Source: Sporomusa ovata DSM 2662 (GTDB lineage Bacteria > Bacillota > Negativicutes > Sporomusales > Sporomusaceae). Taken from it: a DNA stretch of 64,000 nucleotides. The notes under the pieces were generated by a model. It had not been told where the DNA came from. It did not search any database and saw only the letters and a list, made by a program, of their open reading frames with translations. The translations under genes were made by a program, and so were the position numbers. Position 1 is the stretch's first letter, and each line of letters opens with the position of its first letter. Below are positions 55,274-64,000 of this stretch, in pieces. Location of the stretch: the NCBI RefSeq assembly GCF_000445445.1, contig NZ_ASXP01000002.1, forward strand, positions 1,007,001-1,071,000. Reading direction: 5' to 3'.

Positions 55274-56281
55274 GTGCGTGAGGCACTCCATTATGAGCAG
55301 CAGGGACAAGCCGTCGCCTGCAAATTATGTCCTAAAAACTGCATTATTACCGAGGGGAAGACAGGGTTTTGCCGGGTACGCCGGAACACGGGCGGCAAAC
55401 TATACAATATTAATTATGCGCAAGCTACGGCTCAAGCACTTGACCCTATCGAAAAGAAGCCGCTTTATCATTTTCACCCTGGCAGCACCATCCTGTCACT
55501 TGGCACTTGGGGTTGCAACTTTGCCTGTCAATTTTGCCAAAACTGGCATATTGCCCAGGCACAGCCGCAATTTACCTTACTTGAGCCGCAGGCAGCAGCA
55601 GCACTGGCCAGTCAGCTTGTCGGCCGGGGTAATATCGGCATTGCCTATACCTATTCTGAGCCCAGTGTGTGGTATGAATATATCTTAGATACAGCACGGT
55701 TAGTACAAGCAGCTGGACTTAGCAATATATTGATTTCCAATGGGTTTATTAATGAACAACCTTTACAGGAACTGCTGCCTTACATTGCGGCTATGAATAT
55801 TGACGTTAAAGCCTTTACTAATGAGTTTTACCAAAAGGTGTGTGCCGGAGACCTTACTCATGTCAAACGCACCGTAGAACAGGCGGCCCGGCAGTGCCAT
55901 GTTGAGATTACCACCTTAATTATATCCGGGCTTAATGATTCTGTAGAGGAAATTGCCGGCCTGGCTAAATGGTTGTCAGGCATTAATGCCGATATACCAT
56001 TGCACCTTTCCCGCTACTTTCCTAACCATAAAATGAAGTTGCCGCCGACTTCGGTAGAGACCTTGGAGGCAGTGGCGTCGGCGGCGCGTGAGTATCTTAA
56101 TTATGTATATTTAGGCAATGTCGGTGGCAGTGGTACGAATACCTTTTGCCCACAATGTGGCTACAAGGTAATTGACCGTCTCAGTGGTTACAGCCGTCTA
56201 ACTGTGACGGGGAAAAAATGCCCTCAGTGTGGGCACAGTATACCAATTGAGGGGGAAATTCGGTTGTCGGACAGAGGCTGA
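55274..56281 (+). CDS. amrS: AmmeMemoRadiSam system radical SAM enzyme
   Basis: A 335-residue radical SAM enzyme starting at GTG 55274. The 4Fe-4S/SAM motif CNFACQFC has cysteines at 81, 85 and 88. N-terminal cysteines (ACKLCPKNC, GFC) may hold another cluster. The C-terminus has a zinc ribbon (CPQCGYKVID ... KKCPQCGHSIP), which is typical of this family. GEPSVWYEY-type SEPSVWYEY and NIDVKAF are further marks. It is likely to act on a protein or RNA together with AmrA and AmrB. A terminator follows at 56274. Confidence 0.92.
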   Translation: MREALHYEQQGQAVACKLCPKNCIITEGKTGFCRVRRNTGGKLYNINYAQATAQALDPIEKKPLYHFHPGSTILSLGTWGCNFACQFCQNWHIAQAQPQFTLLEPQAAAALASQLVGRGNIGIAYTYSEPSVWYEYILDTARLVQAAGLSNILISNGFINEQPLQELLPYIAAMNIDVKAFTNEFYQKVCAGDLTHVKRTVEQAARQCHVEITTLIISGLNDSVEEIAGLAKWLSGINADIPLHLSRYFPNHKMKLPPTSVETLEAVASAAREYLNYVYLGNVGGSGTNTFCPQCGYKVIDRLSGYSRLTVTGKKCPQCGHSIPIEGEIRLSDRG

Positions 56282-56312
56282 TGTGAAAAACAACAGCCTC
56301 TATTTTCTTTTG
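56274..56312 (+). terminator. Terminator of the AmmeMemoRadiSam operon
   Basis: GAGGCTG (56274-56280, overlapping the amrS stop) pairs with CAGCCTC (56294-56300) and is followed by TATTTTCTTTT. It separates the operon from the arginine genes. Confidence 0.78.
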
Positions 56313-56408
56313 CACTTATACTATCAATCGGCAGGATTACATAGTTTTCGGCAGTAAAGAATTTTGCAGACATTTACAAAATTTTAATGTATACATGAAA
56401 CAAAAATA

Positions 56409-56439
56409 CTTGCATTATTATTCATAGCTAATGTATAAT
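56409..56439 (+). promoter_or_regulatory. argC promoter with ARG-box-like operator
   Basis: TTGCAT (56410-56415), 18 bases, TATAAT (56434-56439). CTTGCATTATTATTCATA (56409-56426) matches the arginine repressor box consensus TNTGAATWWWWATTCANA with one key mismatch and covers the -35 and spacer. A second dyad, ATGTATACAT (56387-56396), lies just upstream. The remaining bases between 56313 and 56386 show nothing. Confidence 0.68.
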
Positions 56440-56460
56440 ATTACAAAAGGAGCGAGGACT

Positions 56461-57501
56461 ATGAAAATAAGTATTGTTGGAGCTACCGGCTATGCCGGTG
56501 CCGAATTACTGCGATTACTGGCATCCCATCAGGTTGCCGAAGTAAAATATATTACTTCAGAAAGTCAGCCAGGAACAGCCATTGCAGATATATACCCGCA
56601 TCTTACACGCTTTTATCCGCAGACACTAACGAGTTTGGTCGATTTGGAGAAACTGGCCGCTGAGAGTGATGTCATTTTTATTGGTTTGCCTCATGGTCAT
56701 GCTATGGAGGTAGGACGTAAGGCAACGGCCATCAATCCTACCATTAAAATTATTGACCTGGGCGCTGATTATCGGTTTAAAAATCATGCTGTGTATGAGG
56801 AGTGGTACAAAGTACCGCATACGCACCGCGAGGCTAAAACTGTTTATGGCCTGACTGAGCTAAACCGCAGCCAAGTGCGTGAGGCCGGCATTGTCGGTAA
56901 TCCTGGCTGCTATACAACGGCCAGCATCCTGGCCCTGGCACCGTTGGTGAAAAATAAGCTGGTTGATTTGACAACTATTATCATTGATGCCAAGTCTGGC
57001 GTAACTGGTGCCGGGCGTGGTCTAAACCTAGGTTCGCATTTTAGCGAAGTATTTGAGAGTGTCAAGGCCTATAATGTGGGGGGCCACCGCCACACGCCGG
57101 AGATTGAGGAAGTACTTGGCGGTTTGGCTGGAGAAGAGCTGACAATTAACTTTACGCCCCATCTTATTCCGATGCCCAGAGGAATACTCAGTACCTGCTA
57201 TGCCAATCTCAAAGCAGGGGTAACTCCGGAAATGATTGATGAGGCCTATACCTCACAGTATGGCAACGAATATTTTGTCCGCTTGTTAGGCCGGGGCGGC
57301 TATCCAGTGACCAAAAATACTCGCAGCAGTAATTTCTGTGATTTGGGTTGGCATATTGATAAACGAACCAAGCGGGTAATTGCCATTTCCGCCATTGATA
57401 ATCTGGTCAAGGGCGCTGCTGGTCAGGCAATACAGAATATGAACGTTATGTTTAATATAGATGAGAAGACAGGGCTGGATAATGCCCCAGTGTATCCGTA
57501 A
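56461..57501 (+). CDS. argC: N-acetyl-gamma-glutamyl-phosphate reductase
   Basis: Third step of arginine synthesis: NADPH reduction of acetylglutamyl phosphate. The 346-residue protein has the nucleotide-binding start MKISIVGATGYAGAELLRLL and the catalytic Cys C150 in GNPGCYTTA. The SVKAYNVGGHRHTPEIEE and HLIPMPRGILSTCY stretches are conserved. ATG 56461 has AAAGGAG nine bases upstream; in-frame codons before it include the -10 box and are not credible. It is the first gene of the arg operon. Confidence 0.97.
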   Translation: MKISIVGATGYAGAELLRLLASHQVAEVKYITSESQPGTAIADIYPHLTRFYPQTLTSLVDLEKLAAESDVIFIGLPHGHAMEVGRKATAINPTIKIIDLGADYRFKNHAVYEEWYKVPHTHREAKTVYGLTELNRSQVREAGIVGNPGCYTTASILALAPLVKNKLVDLTTIIIDAKSGVTGAGRGLNLGSHFSEVFESVKAYNVGGHRHTPEIEEVLGGLAGEELTINFTPHLIPMPRGILSTCYANLKAGVTPEMIDEAYTSQYGNEYFVRLLGRGGYPVTKNTRSSNFCDLGWHIDKRTKRVIAISAIDNLVKGAAGQAIQNMNVMFNIDEKTGLDNAPVYP

Positions 57502-57512
57502 GGAGGAAACAA

Positions 57513-58724
57513 ATGTTAACGAAAATCACCGGTGGCATTACGGCACCGCAGGGATTTAAGGCCGCTGGCGTGCATGCCGGTATAAAAAAGAATGGTATAG
57601 AGGATATTGGCATTATTTATAGCACTGTTCCCACAGCCGCAGCCGCTAAGTTTACTACCAACAAAATGGTTGCTGCGCCTGTGCTGGTATCACGGGAGGC
57701 TGTAAGCCAAGGCAAGGTACGCGCCATTGTTGTTAATTCTGGTTGTGCCAATGCCTGTACCGGCAATCAAGGGCTTACCGATGCCCGGACAATGGCTCAC
57801 AAGACAGCCGAGCTGCTTAATTTGAATGATTATGAAGTGTTAGTGGCTTCTACCGGTGTAATTGGCGTTCCATTGCCGATGGATAAAGTAACAGCAGGCA
57901 TTAGCCAAGCGGCAGCGGCGTTATCGGAGAATGGGTATGAAGCGATGCTGTCTGCTATAATGACAACAGACACATTCCCTAAATCCTGTGCTTATGAGTT
58001 TACCCTTGGCGGCAAGCCTTGTAAAATTGCCGGAATTGCCAAAGGTGCAGGTATGATTCACCCTAATATGGCGACAATGCTTTCCTTTATAACCACCGAT
58101 GTTGCTATTGCGCCTGATTTACTCAATCAAGCGCTTAGTCAAGCCGTTGAACTCTCCTATAACATGATTTCTGTTGACGGTGATACCAGTACTAATGATA
58201 CAGTAGCTGTCCTGGCTAATGGCCAGGCAGGCAACAAACTTATTGCTGCTGCCGGCAGTCAGGATTATCAGGAGTTTTATAGCGCATTACAAACAGTATG
58301 CACTGAATTAGCGCAGCTTGTTGTTCGTGATGGGGAAGGGGCAACCAAATTTTTGGAGATTAACGTTACTGGTGCAGCACACTTTGCTGATGCTAAGTGC
58401 GCTGCGATGGCGATCGCCAAATCACCGCTTGTAAAGACGGCATTCTTTGGCCAGGACCCCAATTGGGGCCGCATTTTATGTGCTGTTGGCTATTCTGGCG
58501 CTAAAACGCAGCTTGACAAGACTTCACTGGCAATTGGCGATTTAACCATTGTTGTAGATGGCCATGGAGTCGCCGGTTTTGAAACTGCTAAGCTTAAAGA
58601 GATTATGGCTGCCAAAGATATTGCCATAACGGTAAACTTAGGTCAGGGTGAAGCAGCGGCTACTGTTTGGACCTGCGATTTTTCCTATGAATATGTCAAA
58701 ATTAATGGGGAATATACAACCTGA
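57513..58724 (+). CDS. argJ: Bifunctional ornithine acetyltransferase/N-acetylglutamate synthase
   Basis: Transfers acetyl from acetylornithine to glutamate, and probably also makes acetylglutamate from acetyl-CoA, closing the cyclic pathway. The 403-residue precursor cuts itself before T188 in GMIHPNMATMLSF, giving alpha and beta chains. VVNSGCANACTG and the FGQDPNWGRILCAVGYSG block near 320 are conserved. It lies eleven bases after argC with AAGGAGG. The presence of argJ explains the absence of argE and argA in the operon. Confidence 0.97.
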   Translation: MLTKITGGITAPQGFKAAGVHAGIKKNGIEDIGIIYSTVPTAAAAKFTTNKMVAAPVLVSREAVSQGKVRAIVVNSGCANACTGNQGLTDARTMAHKTAELLNLNDYEVLVASTGVIGVPLPMDKVTAGISQAAAALSENGYEAMLSAIMTTDTFPKSCAYEFTLGGKPCKIAGIAKGAGMIHPNMATMLSFITTDVAIAPDLLNQALSQAVELSYNMISVDGDTSTNDTVAVLANGQAGNKLIAAAGSQDYQEFYSALQTVCTELAQLVVRDGEGATKFLEINVTGAAHFADAKCAAMAIAKSPLVKTAFFGQDPNWGRILCAVGYSGAKTQLDKTSLAIGDLTIVVDGHGVAGFETAKLKEIMAAKDIAITVNLGQGEAAATVWTCDFSYEYVKINGEYTT

Positions 58725-58757
58725 TAGTTAGATTCAAATGGGGAAAGGAATGATTCT

Positions 58758-59663
58758 ATGATAAACTCGGTAGAAAAAGCGTCTGTGCTTATTGAAGCCT
58801 TACCATACCTGCAACGATTCTCAGGCAACACAGTTGTCATCAAATATGGCGGTAATGCCATGCTTAATGACGAACTCAAAAAAAATGTGATTCAGGATAT
58901 TATTTTCCTTAAATATGCGGGGATTCGCCCAGTTGTTGTTCACGGCGGCGGTCCGGAGATTACCGGCATGCTCAAGAAACTGGGTAAAGAGTCAAGCTTT
59001 GTTAGCGGACTCAGAGTAACTGACGCCGAAACGGTAGCTATCGCTGAAATGGTGCTTGTCGGCAAAATTAATAGTGAAATCGTAAAGTTACTAAACTTCC
59101 TTGGAGCCAAAGCTGTCGGCTTAAGCGGCAAAGATGCCGACCTAATTATTGCTGCCAAACATTTGGCTAAAGTCCGCGAGAATGGTCAAGTCAAAGAAGT
59201 GGATATCGGTTTTGTCGGCGATGTGCTCAAACTAAACACCAGTATTGTTGAGAGCCTTTTGGACCAAGGCTATATCCCTGTTATATCGCCTATTGGTATT
59301 GGTAAAGACGGTGCTACCTACAATATTAACGCCGATTACGTGGCTGGGGATTTGGCTGCGGCATTAGGGGCCGAGAAACTGGCGCTTATTACTGATGTGG
59401 AAGGCATTTACCGGGACTACAAGGATAAGAGCACCTTTGTTTCTACCTTATCGCTGGCAGAAGCTCAGGAAATGATCAAAACAGGCGGCATTGACGGCGG
59501 CATGATTCCCAAAGTTGAGGCTTGTGTAAAAGCATTAGCTGCCGGAGTTGCCAAAACGCATATTATTGATGGCCGTAACCCCCACTCGCTACTTTTGGAG
59601 ATTTTTACCACTGAGGGTATTGGTACCGAAGTAGTCAAATACAGGAGGTACATCAATGGATAA
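58758..59663 (+). CDS. argB: Acetylglutamate kinase
   Basis: Phosphorylates N-acetylglutamate, the usual arginine-sensitive step. The 301-residue protein has VVIKYGGNAMLNDELKKNV near 24-42, HGGGPEITGMLKKLG near 62-76, and VAGDLAAALGAEKLALITDVEGIY near 197-220. The N-terminal helix (MINSVEKASVLIEALPYLQRF) is the extra helix of arginine-inhibited hexameric forms. It overlaps argD by eight bases, and the ribosome site for argD lies inside its end. Confidence 0.97.
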   Translation: MINSVEKASVLIEALPYLQRFSGNTVVIKYGGNAMLNDELKKNVIQDIIFLKYAGIRPVVVHGGGPEITGMLKKLGKESSFVSGLRVTDAETVAIAEMVLVGKINSEIVKLLNFLGAKAVGLSGKDADLIIAAKHLAKVRENGQVKEVDIGFVGDVLKLNTSIVESLLDQGYIPVISPIGIGKDGATYNINADYVAGDLAAALGAEKLALITDVEGIYRDYKDKSTFVSTLSLAEAQEMIKTGGIDGGMIPKVEACVKALAAGVAKTHIIDGRNPHSLLLEIFTTEGIGTEVVKYRRYING

Positions 59664-60846
59664 ACAGACAATAGTGGACGTTGATCAAGAAAATTATTTG
59701 CAGGTATTTTCCCGCTATAACCTTGTTCTTAGCCATGGTGACGGACCTTATGTTTATGATAATGAAGGAAAAAAATATATAGATTTTCTTGGCGGCATCG
59801 CTGTTAATGTTCTTGGCCATGCTCATCCGGCACTTGTAAAAGCAGTGTCGGAGCAAGCCGGCAAAATGATTCATTGTTCCAACCTGTATTACACCGAAGT
59901 GCAAGCCATACTTGCCAAGAAACTTGCGGCATTAAGCGGTCTTGACAGAGTTTTTGTCGGCAATAGTGGTGCTGAGGCCAATGAAGGAGCCATCAAGCTG
60001 GCCCGGAAATACGGCAAAACGATTGCTGCCGACAAAGTTGAAATCATTACCGCCGAACACTCCTTCCATGGAAGGACGCTGGCTACCCTGACCGCGACCG
60101 GCCAGCCCAAATACCAGAAAGGCTATGAGCCGTTGCCGGGTGGTTTTAATTATGTTCCATTTAATGATATTGCAGCGCTAGAGGCAATCATGTCGGCTAA
60201 GACCTGCGCCGTAATGCTTGAACCCATTCAAGGGGAAGGCGGTGTAAATATTCCTGACAAGGATTATCTGATAAAGGTCCGGCAGTTGTGCGACAAATAT
60301 GGGGCACTTTTAATTCTGGATGAGATTCAGACAGGTATGGGACGGACCGGAAAGATGTTTGCTTATGAACTGCTTGGCATAAAACCTGATATTGTAACGT
60401 TGGCTAAAGGCCTAGCCGGCGGAGTGCCGATCGGTGCTTTTATTACCACTAACAAAGTAGCTGCAGCCTTTACTGCCGGTGATCATGGCAGCACCTTCGG
60501 TGGCAACTCGCTTGCCTGTGCAGCAGCCAATGCTGTGCTTACTGTCATCGAAGAAGAAAAGCTGTTAGAAAATGCTCAGACAATAGGCGATTATCTTGTA
60601 GCTAAGCTCATGGCTCTTAAAAGCAAATATCCGGCCCTGATTACTGAAGTCAAAGGCAAAGGACTGATAGTTGGCGCCAAGCTTACCCTTCCGGGGCGGG
60701 ATATTGTTAATAGCTGCCTAAGTCAAGGCGCTATTATAAACTGTACTGCTGGCGACGTACTCCGGTTTGTACCGCCGCTTAACATAACAAAAGACCATGT
60801 TGATGAAATGATCGCCGTATTAGATAAAACGTTAGCGGCTGTATAA
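59656..60846 (+). CDS. argD: Acetylornithine aminotransferase
   Basis: PLP-dependent class III transaminase, 396 residues, making acetylornithine. NSGAEANEGAIKLARKYG near 103-120 binds the cofactor phosphate, LDEIQTGMGRTG holds D222, and the Schiff-base lysine is K251 in TLAKGLAGGVPIGAF. It begins at ATG 59656 inside the end of argB after AGGAGG, so it is translationally coupled. It may also act in lysine synthesis as in other bacteria. Confidence 0.96.
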   Translation: MDKQTIVDVDQENYLQVFSRYNLVLSHGDGPYVYDNEGKKYIDFLGGIAVNVLGHAHPALVKAVSEQAGKMIHCSNLYYTEVQAILAKKLAALSGLDRVFVGNSGAEANEGAIKLARKYGKTIAADKVEIITAEHSFHGRTLATLTATGQPKYQKGYEPLPGGFNYVPFNDIAALEAIMSAKTCAVMLEPIQGEGGVNIPDKDYLIKVRQLCDKYGALLILDEIQTGMGRTGKMFAYELLGIKPDIVTLAKGLAGGVPIGAFITTNKVAAAFTAGDHGSTFGGNSLACAAANAVLTVIEEEKLLENAQTIGDYLVAKLMALKSKYPALITEVKGKGLIVGAKLTLPGRDIVNSCLSQGAIINCTAGDVLRFVPPLNITKDHVDEMIAVLDKTLAAV

Positions 60847-60870
60847 TTTTAAACTGGGGGAGTGTTAGGA

Positions 60871-61803
60871 ATGAGTCTTAAAGGAAAAGACTTTCTATCA
60901 ATACATGATTTAACCGTTGAAGAAATCTATCAAATTCTTGATTTTACTAAAATATTAAAAGCAAAACAAAAAGCAGGTGAACCGCATCCGCTGTTAAAAG
61001 GCAAAACGCTGGGTATGATTTTTCAAAAGTCATCCACCCGTACCAGAGTTTCCTTTGAAGTTGGCATGTGGCAGCTAGGCGGTATGGCCTTGTTCCTGTC
61101 ATCCAACGATTTGCAAATTGGCCGGGGCGAACCGGTGAAAGATACTGCTCGCGTATTAGCCCGTTATTTGGACGGCATTATGATTCGGACGTTTTCCCAT
61201 CTGGAAGTGGAGGAACTGGCTGAGTATGCGAATATTCCTGTGATTAACGCCCTGACAGATTTACTGCATCCCTGCCAGGCAATGGCCGATATCTTTACTG
61301 CTATTGAGTACAAGGGCGATCTAAAAGGACGCAAGCTGTGTTATATTGGCGACGGTAATAATATGGTTAACTCACTGTTACATGTCTGTGCCAAAGTAGG
61401 TATGGATATCAGTGTGGCTACACCGATAAACTATGCCCCAGATGCCACCATTGTCGAACAAGCTGCCGCTAGCGCCAAACTGTCAGGCAGTAAGATAACT
61501 ATTCTGGATGATCCATTTGCTGCTGCCAAAGATGCCGATGTCCTCTATACCGATGTCTGGGCCAGCATGGGTAAAGAAGGGGAACAGGCTATCCGCAAAC
61601 AGGCATTTGCTGGTTTCCAAATTAATAACTCCATCATGCAGGTTGCCAAAAAAGATGCGATCGTCATGCACTGTCTGCCAGCTCATCGCGGTGAGGAAAT
61701 CACCGATGATGTGATTGAAGGCCCGAATTCTGTGGTATTTGATGAAGCAGAAAATCGCTTGCATGTGCAAAAAGCTATAATGGCTCTATTGATGGCTGAC
61801 TAA
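60871..61803 (+). CDS. argF: Ornithine carbamoyltransferase
   Basis: Joins carbamoyl phosphate to ornithine to form citrulline. The 310-residue protein has the carbamoyl phosphate motif STRTR at 55-59, HPCQAMADIFT near 134-144 and HCLPAHRGEEITDDVIEG near 265-280. GGGGGAG at 60856-60862 supports ATG 60871; GTG 60862 overlaps that site. It follows argD by 24 bases. No carA/carB genes are in the operon, so carbamoyl phosphate is made elsewhere. Confidence 0.96.
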   Translation: MSLKGKDFLSIHDLTVEEIYQILDFTKILKAKQKAGEPHPLLKGKTLGMIFQKSSTRTRVSFEVGMWQLGGMALFLSSNDLQIGRGEPVKDTARVLARYLDGIMIRTFSHLEVEELAEYANIPVINALTDLLHPCQAMADIFTAIEYKGDLKGRKLCYIGDGNNMVNSLLHVCAKVGMDISVATPINYAPDATIVEQAAASAKLSGSKITILDDPFAAAKDADVLYTDVWASMGKEGEQAIRKQAFAGFQINNSIMQVAKKDAIVMHCLPAHRGEEITDDVIEGPNSVVFDEAENRLHVQKAIMALLMAD

Positions 61804-61896
61804 TATTTTTTCTTGCAGGAACAAAATAGCAAATAAGCGAATAAAATATAAGTTTATAACGTATCACTAACATAATAATCAAGGAGGAACTACATT

Positions 61897-63120
61897 TTGA
61901 GTGACATTAAAAAAGTTGTACTGGCCTATTCCGGTGGCCTGGACACTTCGGTTATTATTCCCTGGCTCAAAGAAAACTATGGCTGCGAAGTCATTGCCAT
62001 GTGTGCTGACGTTGGTCAGGGGGATGAACTGGAGCCTGTTCATGACAAGGCTCTCAAATCAGGTGCCAGCAAGGTATATATTGAAGATTTAACGGCTGGT
62101 TTTGTCGAGGACTATGTATGGCCGACATTAAAAGCCGGTGCTGTATATGAAGGGAAATATCTGCTGGGTACTTCCTTTGCCCGTCCGATTATTGCCAAAG
62201 CACTTGTTGATATTGCTATTAAAGAAGGCGCAGATGCTATTTGTCATGGCGCAACCGGTAAAGGCAACGACCAGGTTCGTTTCGAGCTTACCGTCAAAGC
62301 GTTGGCTCCTCATCTCAAAATCATTGCTCCCTGGCGGATATGGAACATTCGTTCCCGCGAGGATGCTATTGATTATGCGGAGAAACATGGTATTCCTGTA
62401 CCTGTTTCCAAAGCACGTCCCTACAGCATGGACCGCAACATCTGGCATTTAAGCCATGAAGGTGCTGATCTTGAGAACCCGGCCAATGCGCCCACAGATG
62501 ACGTATATATGATTACGACTCCACCGGAAAAAGCACCTGATAAACCGCTTTACGTCGAAGTTGGTTTTGAAAAAGGAATTCCGGTTTCCGTTGACGGAGT
62601 TAAGCTCAATGCCGTAGCCCTCTTAACTAAGCTTAATGATATTGGTGCTGCTAACGGTGTCGGCATCGCTGATATAGTAGAAAATCGCCTTGTGGGGATG
62701 AAATCCCGCGGTGTATATGAAAATCCCGGCGGCGCGATTTTATATTATGCCCATCGTGAACTGGAATATCTGACACTTGACCGGGCTACTTTGCATTACA
62801 AAGAGCAAGTAGCTATCAGATATGCAGAACTGGTTTATGATGGCATGTGGTTTGCCCCACTCAGAGAAGCCTTGGATGCATTTGTGGATTCTACCCAACA
62901 GACAGTCAGTGGTACTGTGCGGCTGAAATTATATAAAGGCAATATCATAAGTGCTGGCGCGACATCGCCGTATTCTCTCTATAACGAAAAAATCGTAACC
63001 TTTGGCGACAGTGAAGAATTGTACAATCATGGCGATGCGGAGGGCTTTATTAATCTCTTTGGCCTGCCACTCAAAGTCCGGGCTATGATGAAAGCTGAGG
63101 CTAAGAAAAACAATGAGTAA
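61897..63120 (+). CDS. argG: Argininosuccinate synthase
   Basis: Joins citrulline and aspartate using ATP. The 407-residue protein has the ATP-pyrophosphatase loop AYSGGLDTS at 10-18, LLGTSFARPIIAK near 90-102 and HGATGKGNDQVRFE near 116-129. It starts at TTG 61897 behind AAGGAGG. A 93-base A/T-rich gap after argF might hold a secondary promoter, but I find no convincing -35/-10 pair. Its end overlaps argH by eight bases. Confidence 0.97.
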   Translation: MSDIKKVVLAYSGGLDTSVIIPWLKENYGCEVIAMCADVGQGDELEPVHDKALKSGASKVYIEDLTAGFVEDYVWPTLKAGAVYEGKYLLGTSFARPIIAKALVDIAIKEGADAICHGATGKGNDQVRFELTVKALAPHLKIIAPWRIWNIRSREDAIDYAEKHGIPVPVSKARPYSMDRNIWHLSHEGADLENPANAPTDDVYMITTPPEKAPDKPLYVEVGFEKGIPVSVDGVKLNAVALLTKLNDIGAANGVGIADIVENRLVGMKSRGVYENPGGAILYYAHRELEYLTLDRATLHYKEQVAIRYAELVYDGMWFAPLREALDAFVDSTQQTVSGTVRLKLYKGNIISAGATSPYSLYNEKIVTFGDSEELYNHGDAEGFINLFGLPLKVRAMMKAEAKKNNE

Positions 63121-64000
63121 ACTATGGGGCGGACGTTTTGCCAAAAGTACGGATGTAATGGTGGAGGAGTTTACCTCCTCCATTTCTTTTGATAGCCGGA
63201 TGTACAGTCAGGACATTGCCGGCAGTATTGCCCATGCTACCATGCTGGCTGCCTGCGGCATAATAAGCCAGGAAGATGCTAAACTAATTATTGATGGTCT
63301 AAAAGGTATACTTGCTGATATTGAAGCTGGTAATTTCAGTTTTGAGGTATCCTTAGAAGATATTCATATGAATATTGAAAAACGTCTGACCGAACGTATT
63401 GGAGCGGCTGGCGGTAGGCTGCATACAGCTCGCAGCCGTAACGACCAAGTGGCACTTGATACTCATATGTATGTGCGCAGCCAGGTTGCAGAGGTTGCCA
63501 GGCTATTATTTGATTTAGAACAGGCTATTTTAGATACAGCCCACAAGTATCCTGAGGTGATCATGCCTGGATACACCCATCTCCAGCGGGCACAGCCCAT
63601 ATTATTCTCCCATCATATGCTGGCCTACTTCTTTATGCTGGAACGGGATTTCCGGCGTTTGGGCGGGGTATGGGAATCTGCCGATATCATGCCACTGGGG
63701 GCAGGGGCATTGGCCGGCACAACCTTTCCCATTGACCGGGAGCAAGTAGCGCGCGAACTCAATTTTGGCCGTGTCTATGAAAATAGTCTGGACGCCGTCA
63801 GTGATCGTGATTATATTTTAGAATTTTTATCATTTGCATCAATTCTCATGATGCATCTGAGTCGTCTGAGTGAAGAAATTATCCTTTGGTCGTCAACTGA
63901 ATTTTCCTTTATTGAACTTGATGACGCTCACTGCACCGGCTCGAGCATTATGCCGCAAAAGAAAAACCCGGATGTTGCTGAACTAGTGCGGGGTAAAACC
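63113..64000 (+). CDS. argH: Argininosuccinate lyase, cut by window end
   Basis: Last step of arginine synthesis, releasing fumarate. The frame begins at ATG 63113 within argG (MSKLWGGRFAKSTDVMVEEF) and is open to the right edge, so 296 of about 460 residues are present. Visible are SLEDIHMNIEKRLTERIG, the TARSRNDQVALDTHMYVR block, PGYTHLQRAQPILFSHH with a catalytic His, and the superfamily signature GSSIMPQKKNPD near 282-293. The C-terminal part lies outside the window. Confidence 0.96.
   Translation, partial: MSKLWGGRFAKSTDVMVEEFTSSISFDSRMYSQDIAGSIAHATMLAACGIISQEDAKLIIDGLKGILADIEAGNFSFEVSLEDIHMNIEKRLTERIGAAGGRLHTARSRNDQVALDTHMYVRSQVAEVARLLFDLEQAILDTAHKYPEVIMPGYTHLQRAQPILFSHHMLAYFFMLERDFRRLGGVWESADIMPLGAGALAGTTFPIDREQVARELNFGRVYENSLDAVSDRDYILEFLSFASILMMHLSRLSEEIILWSSTEFSFIELDDAHCTGSSIMPQKKNPDVAELVRGKT

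Noticed and set aside
61804..61896. Separate promoter or ARG box before argG
   Set aside because: The gap is A/T-rich, but I find no -35/-10 pair or box close enough to consensus.

Overview
The window is a piece of chromosome from a low-to-medium G+C member of the Bacillota. The gene order rpsM-rpsK-rpsD-rpoA-rplQ-ecfA1-ecfA2-ecfT-truA-rplM-rpsI, a cwlD germination amidase and a YjcZ-like small spore-type protein point to an endospore former. A prophage with a candidate spanin and the argC-J-B-D-F-G-H cluster fit the Negativicutes (Sporomusaceae-like), but that assignment is an inference from layout, not from a phylogeny.

Layout. 1-6973: end of the ribosomal protein/RNA polymerase alpha operon, an ECF transporter energising module, truA and rplM-rpsI. 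6957-50577: a complete, apparently intact 43.6 kb prophage inserted at the 3' end of rpsI. It is bounded by a perfect 24-bp direct repeat, and the phage supplies a look-alike rpsI terminator. 50578-52225: the original chromosomal side, with the native rpsI terminator, a 5' fragment of a group II intron, a cysteine-repeat surface-type protein, a frameshifted scrap of phage DNA and a 36-residue hydrophobic gene. 52226-56310: a GT51 glycosyltransferase, cwlD and a three-gene AmmeMemoRadiSam set. 56409-64000: an ArgR-type promoter and the arginine operon, with argH cut by the window end.

The prophage reads as follows. On the minus strand are a tyrosine integrase, an ImmA-like protease and a CI-like repressor. 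A divergent control region carries five related operator-like sites. Rightward come small early genes, then a replication module: DUF2800, DUF2815 ssDNA-binding protein, family A DNA polymerase, two SNF2 helicases, a DNA methyltransferase, a VapE primase/helicase, a repeat-rich candidate origin and a VRR-NUC nuclease. A strong promoter followed at once by a terminator (21990-22064) looks like a late switch under antitermination. The late operon encodes terminase, portal, MuF, protease/scaffold, capsid, connectors and a contractile tail (DUF3383 sheath, two tube paralogues, chaperone with a -1 frameshift, tape measure, baseplate, two receptor-binding proteins). It ends with holin, GH25 lysin and a spanin-like protein. 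Two secreted-protein genes on the minus strand at the right end are probable lysogenic conversion genes.

The most striking feature is at 26340-27222. The portal protein carries an extra C-terminal domain resembling colicin D/BECR-type RNase toxins. It is followed by a separately promoted, terminator-bounded pair of small cysteine-rich genes that would fit an immunity role. This looks like a toxin-immunity cassette riding on the portal gene of a temperate myovirus.
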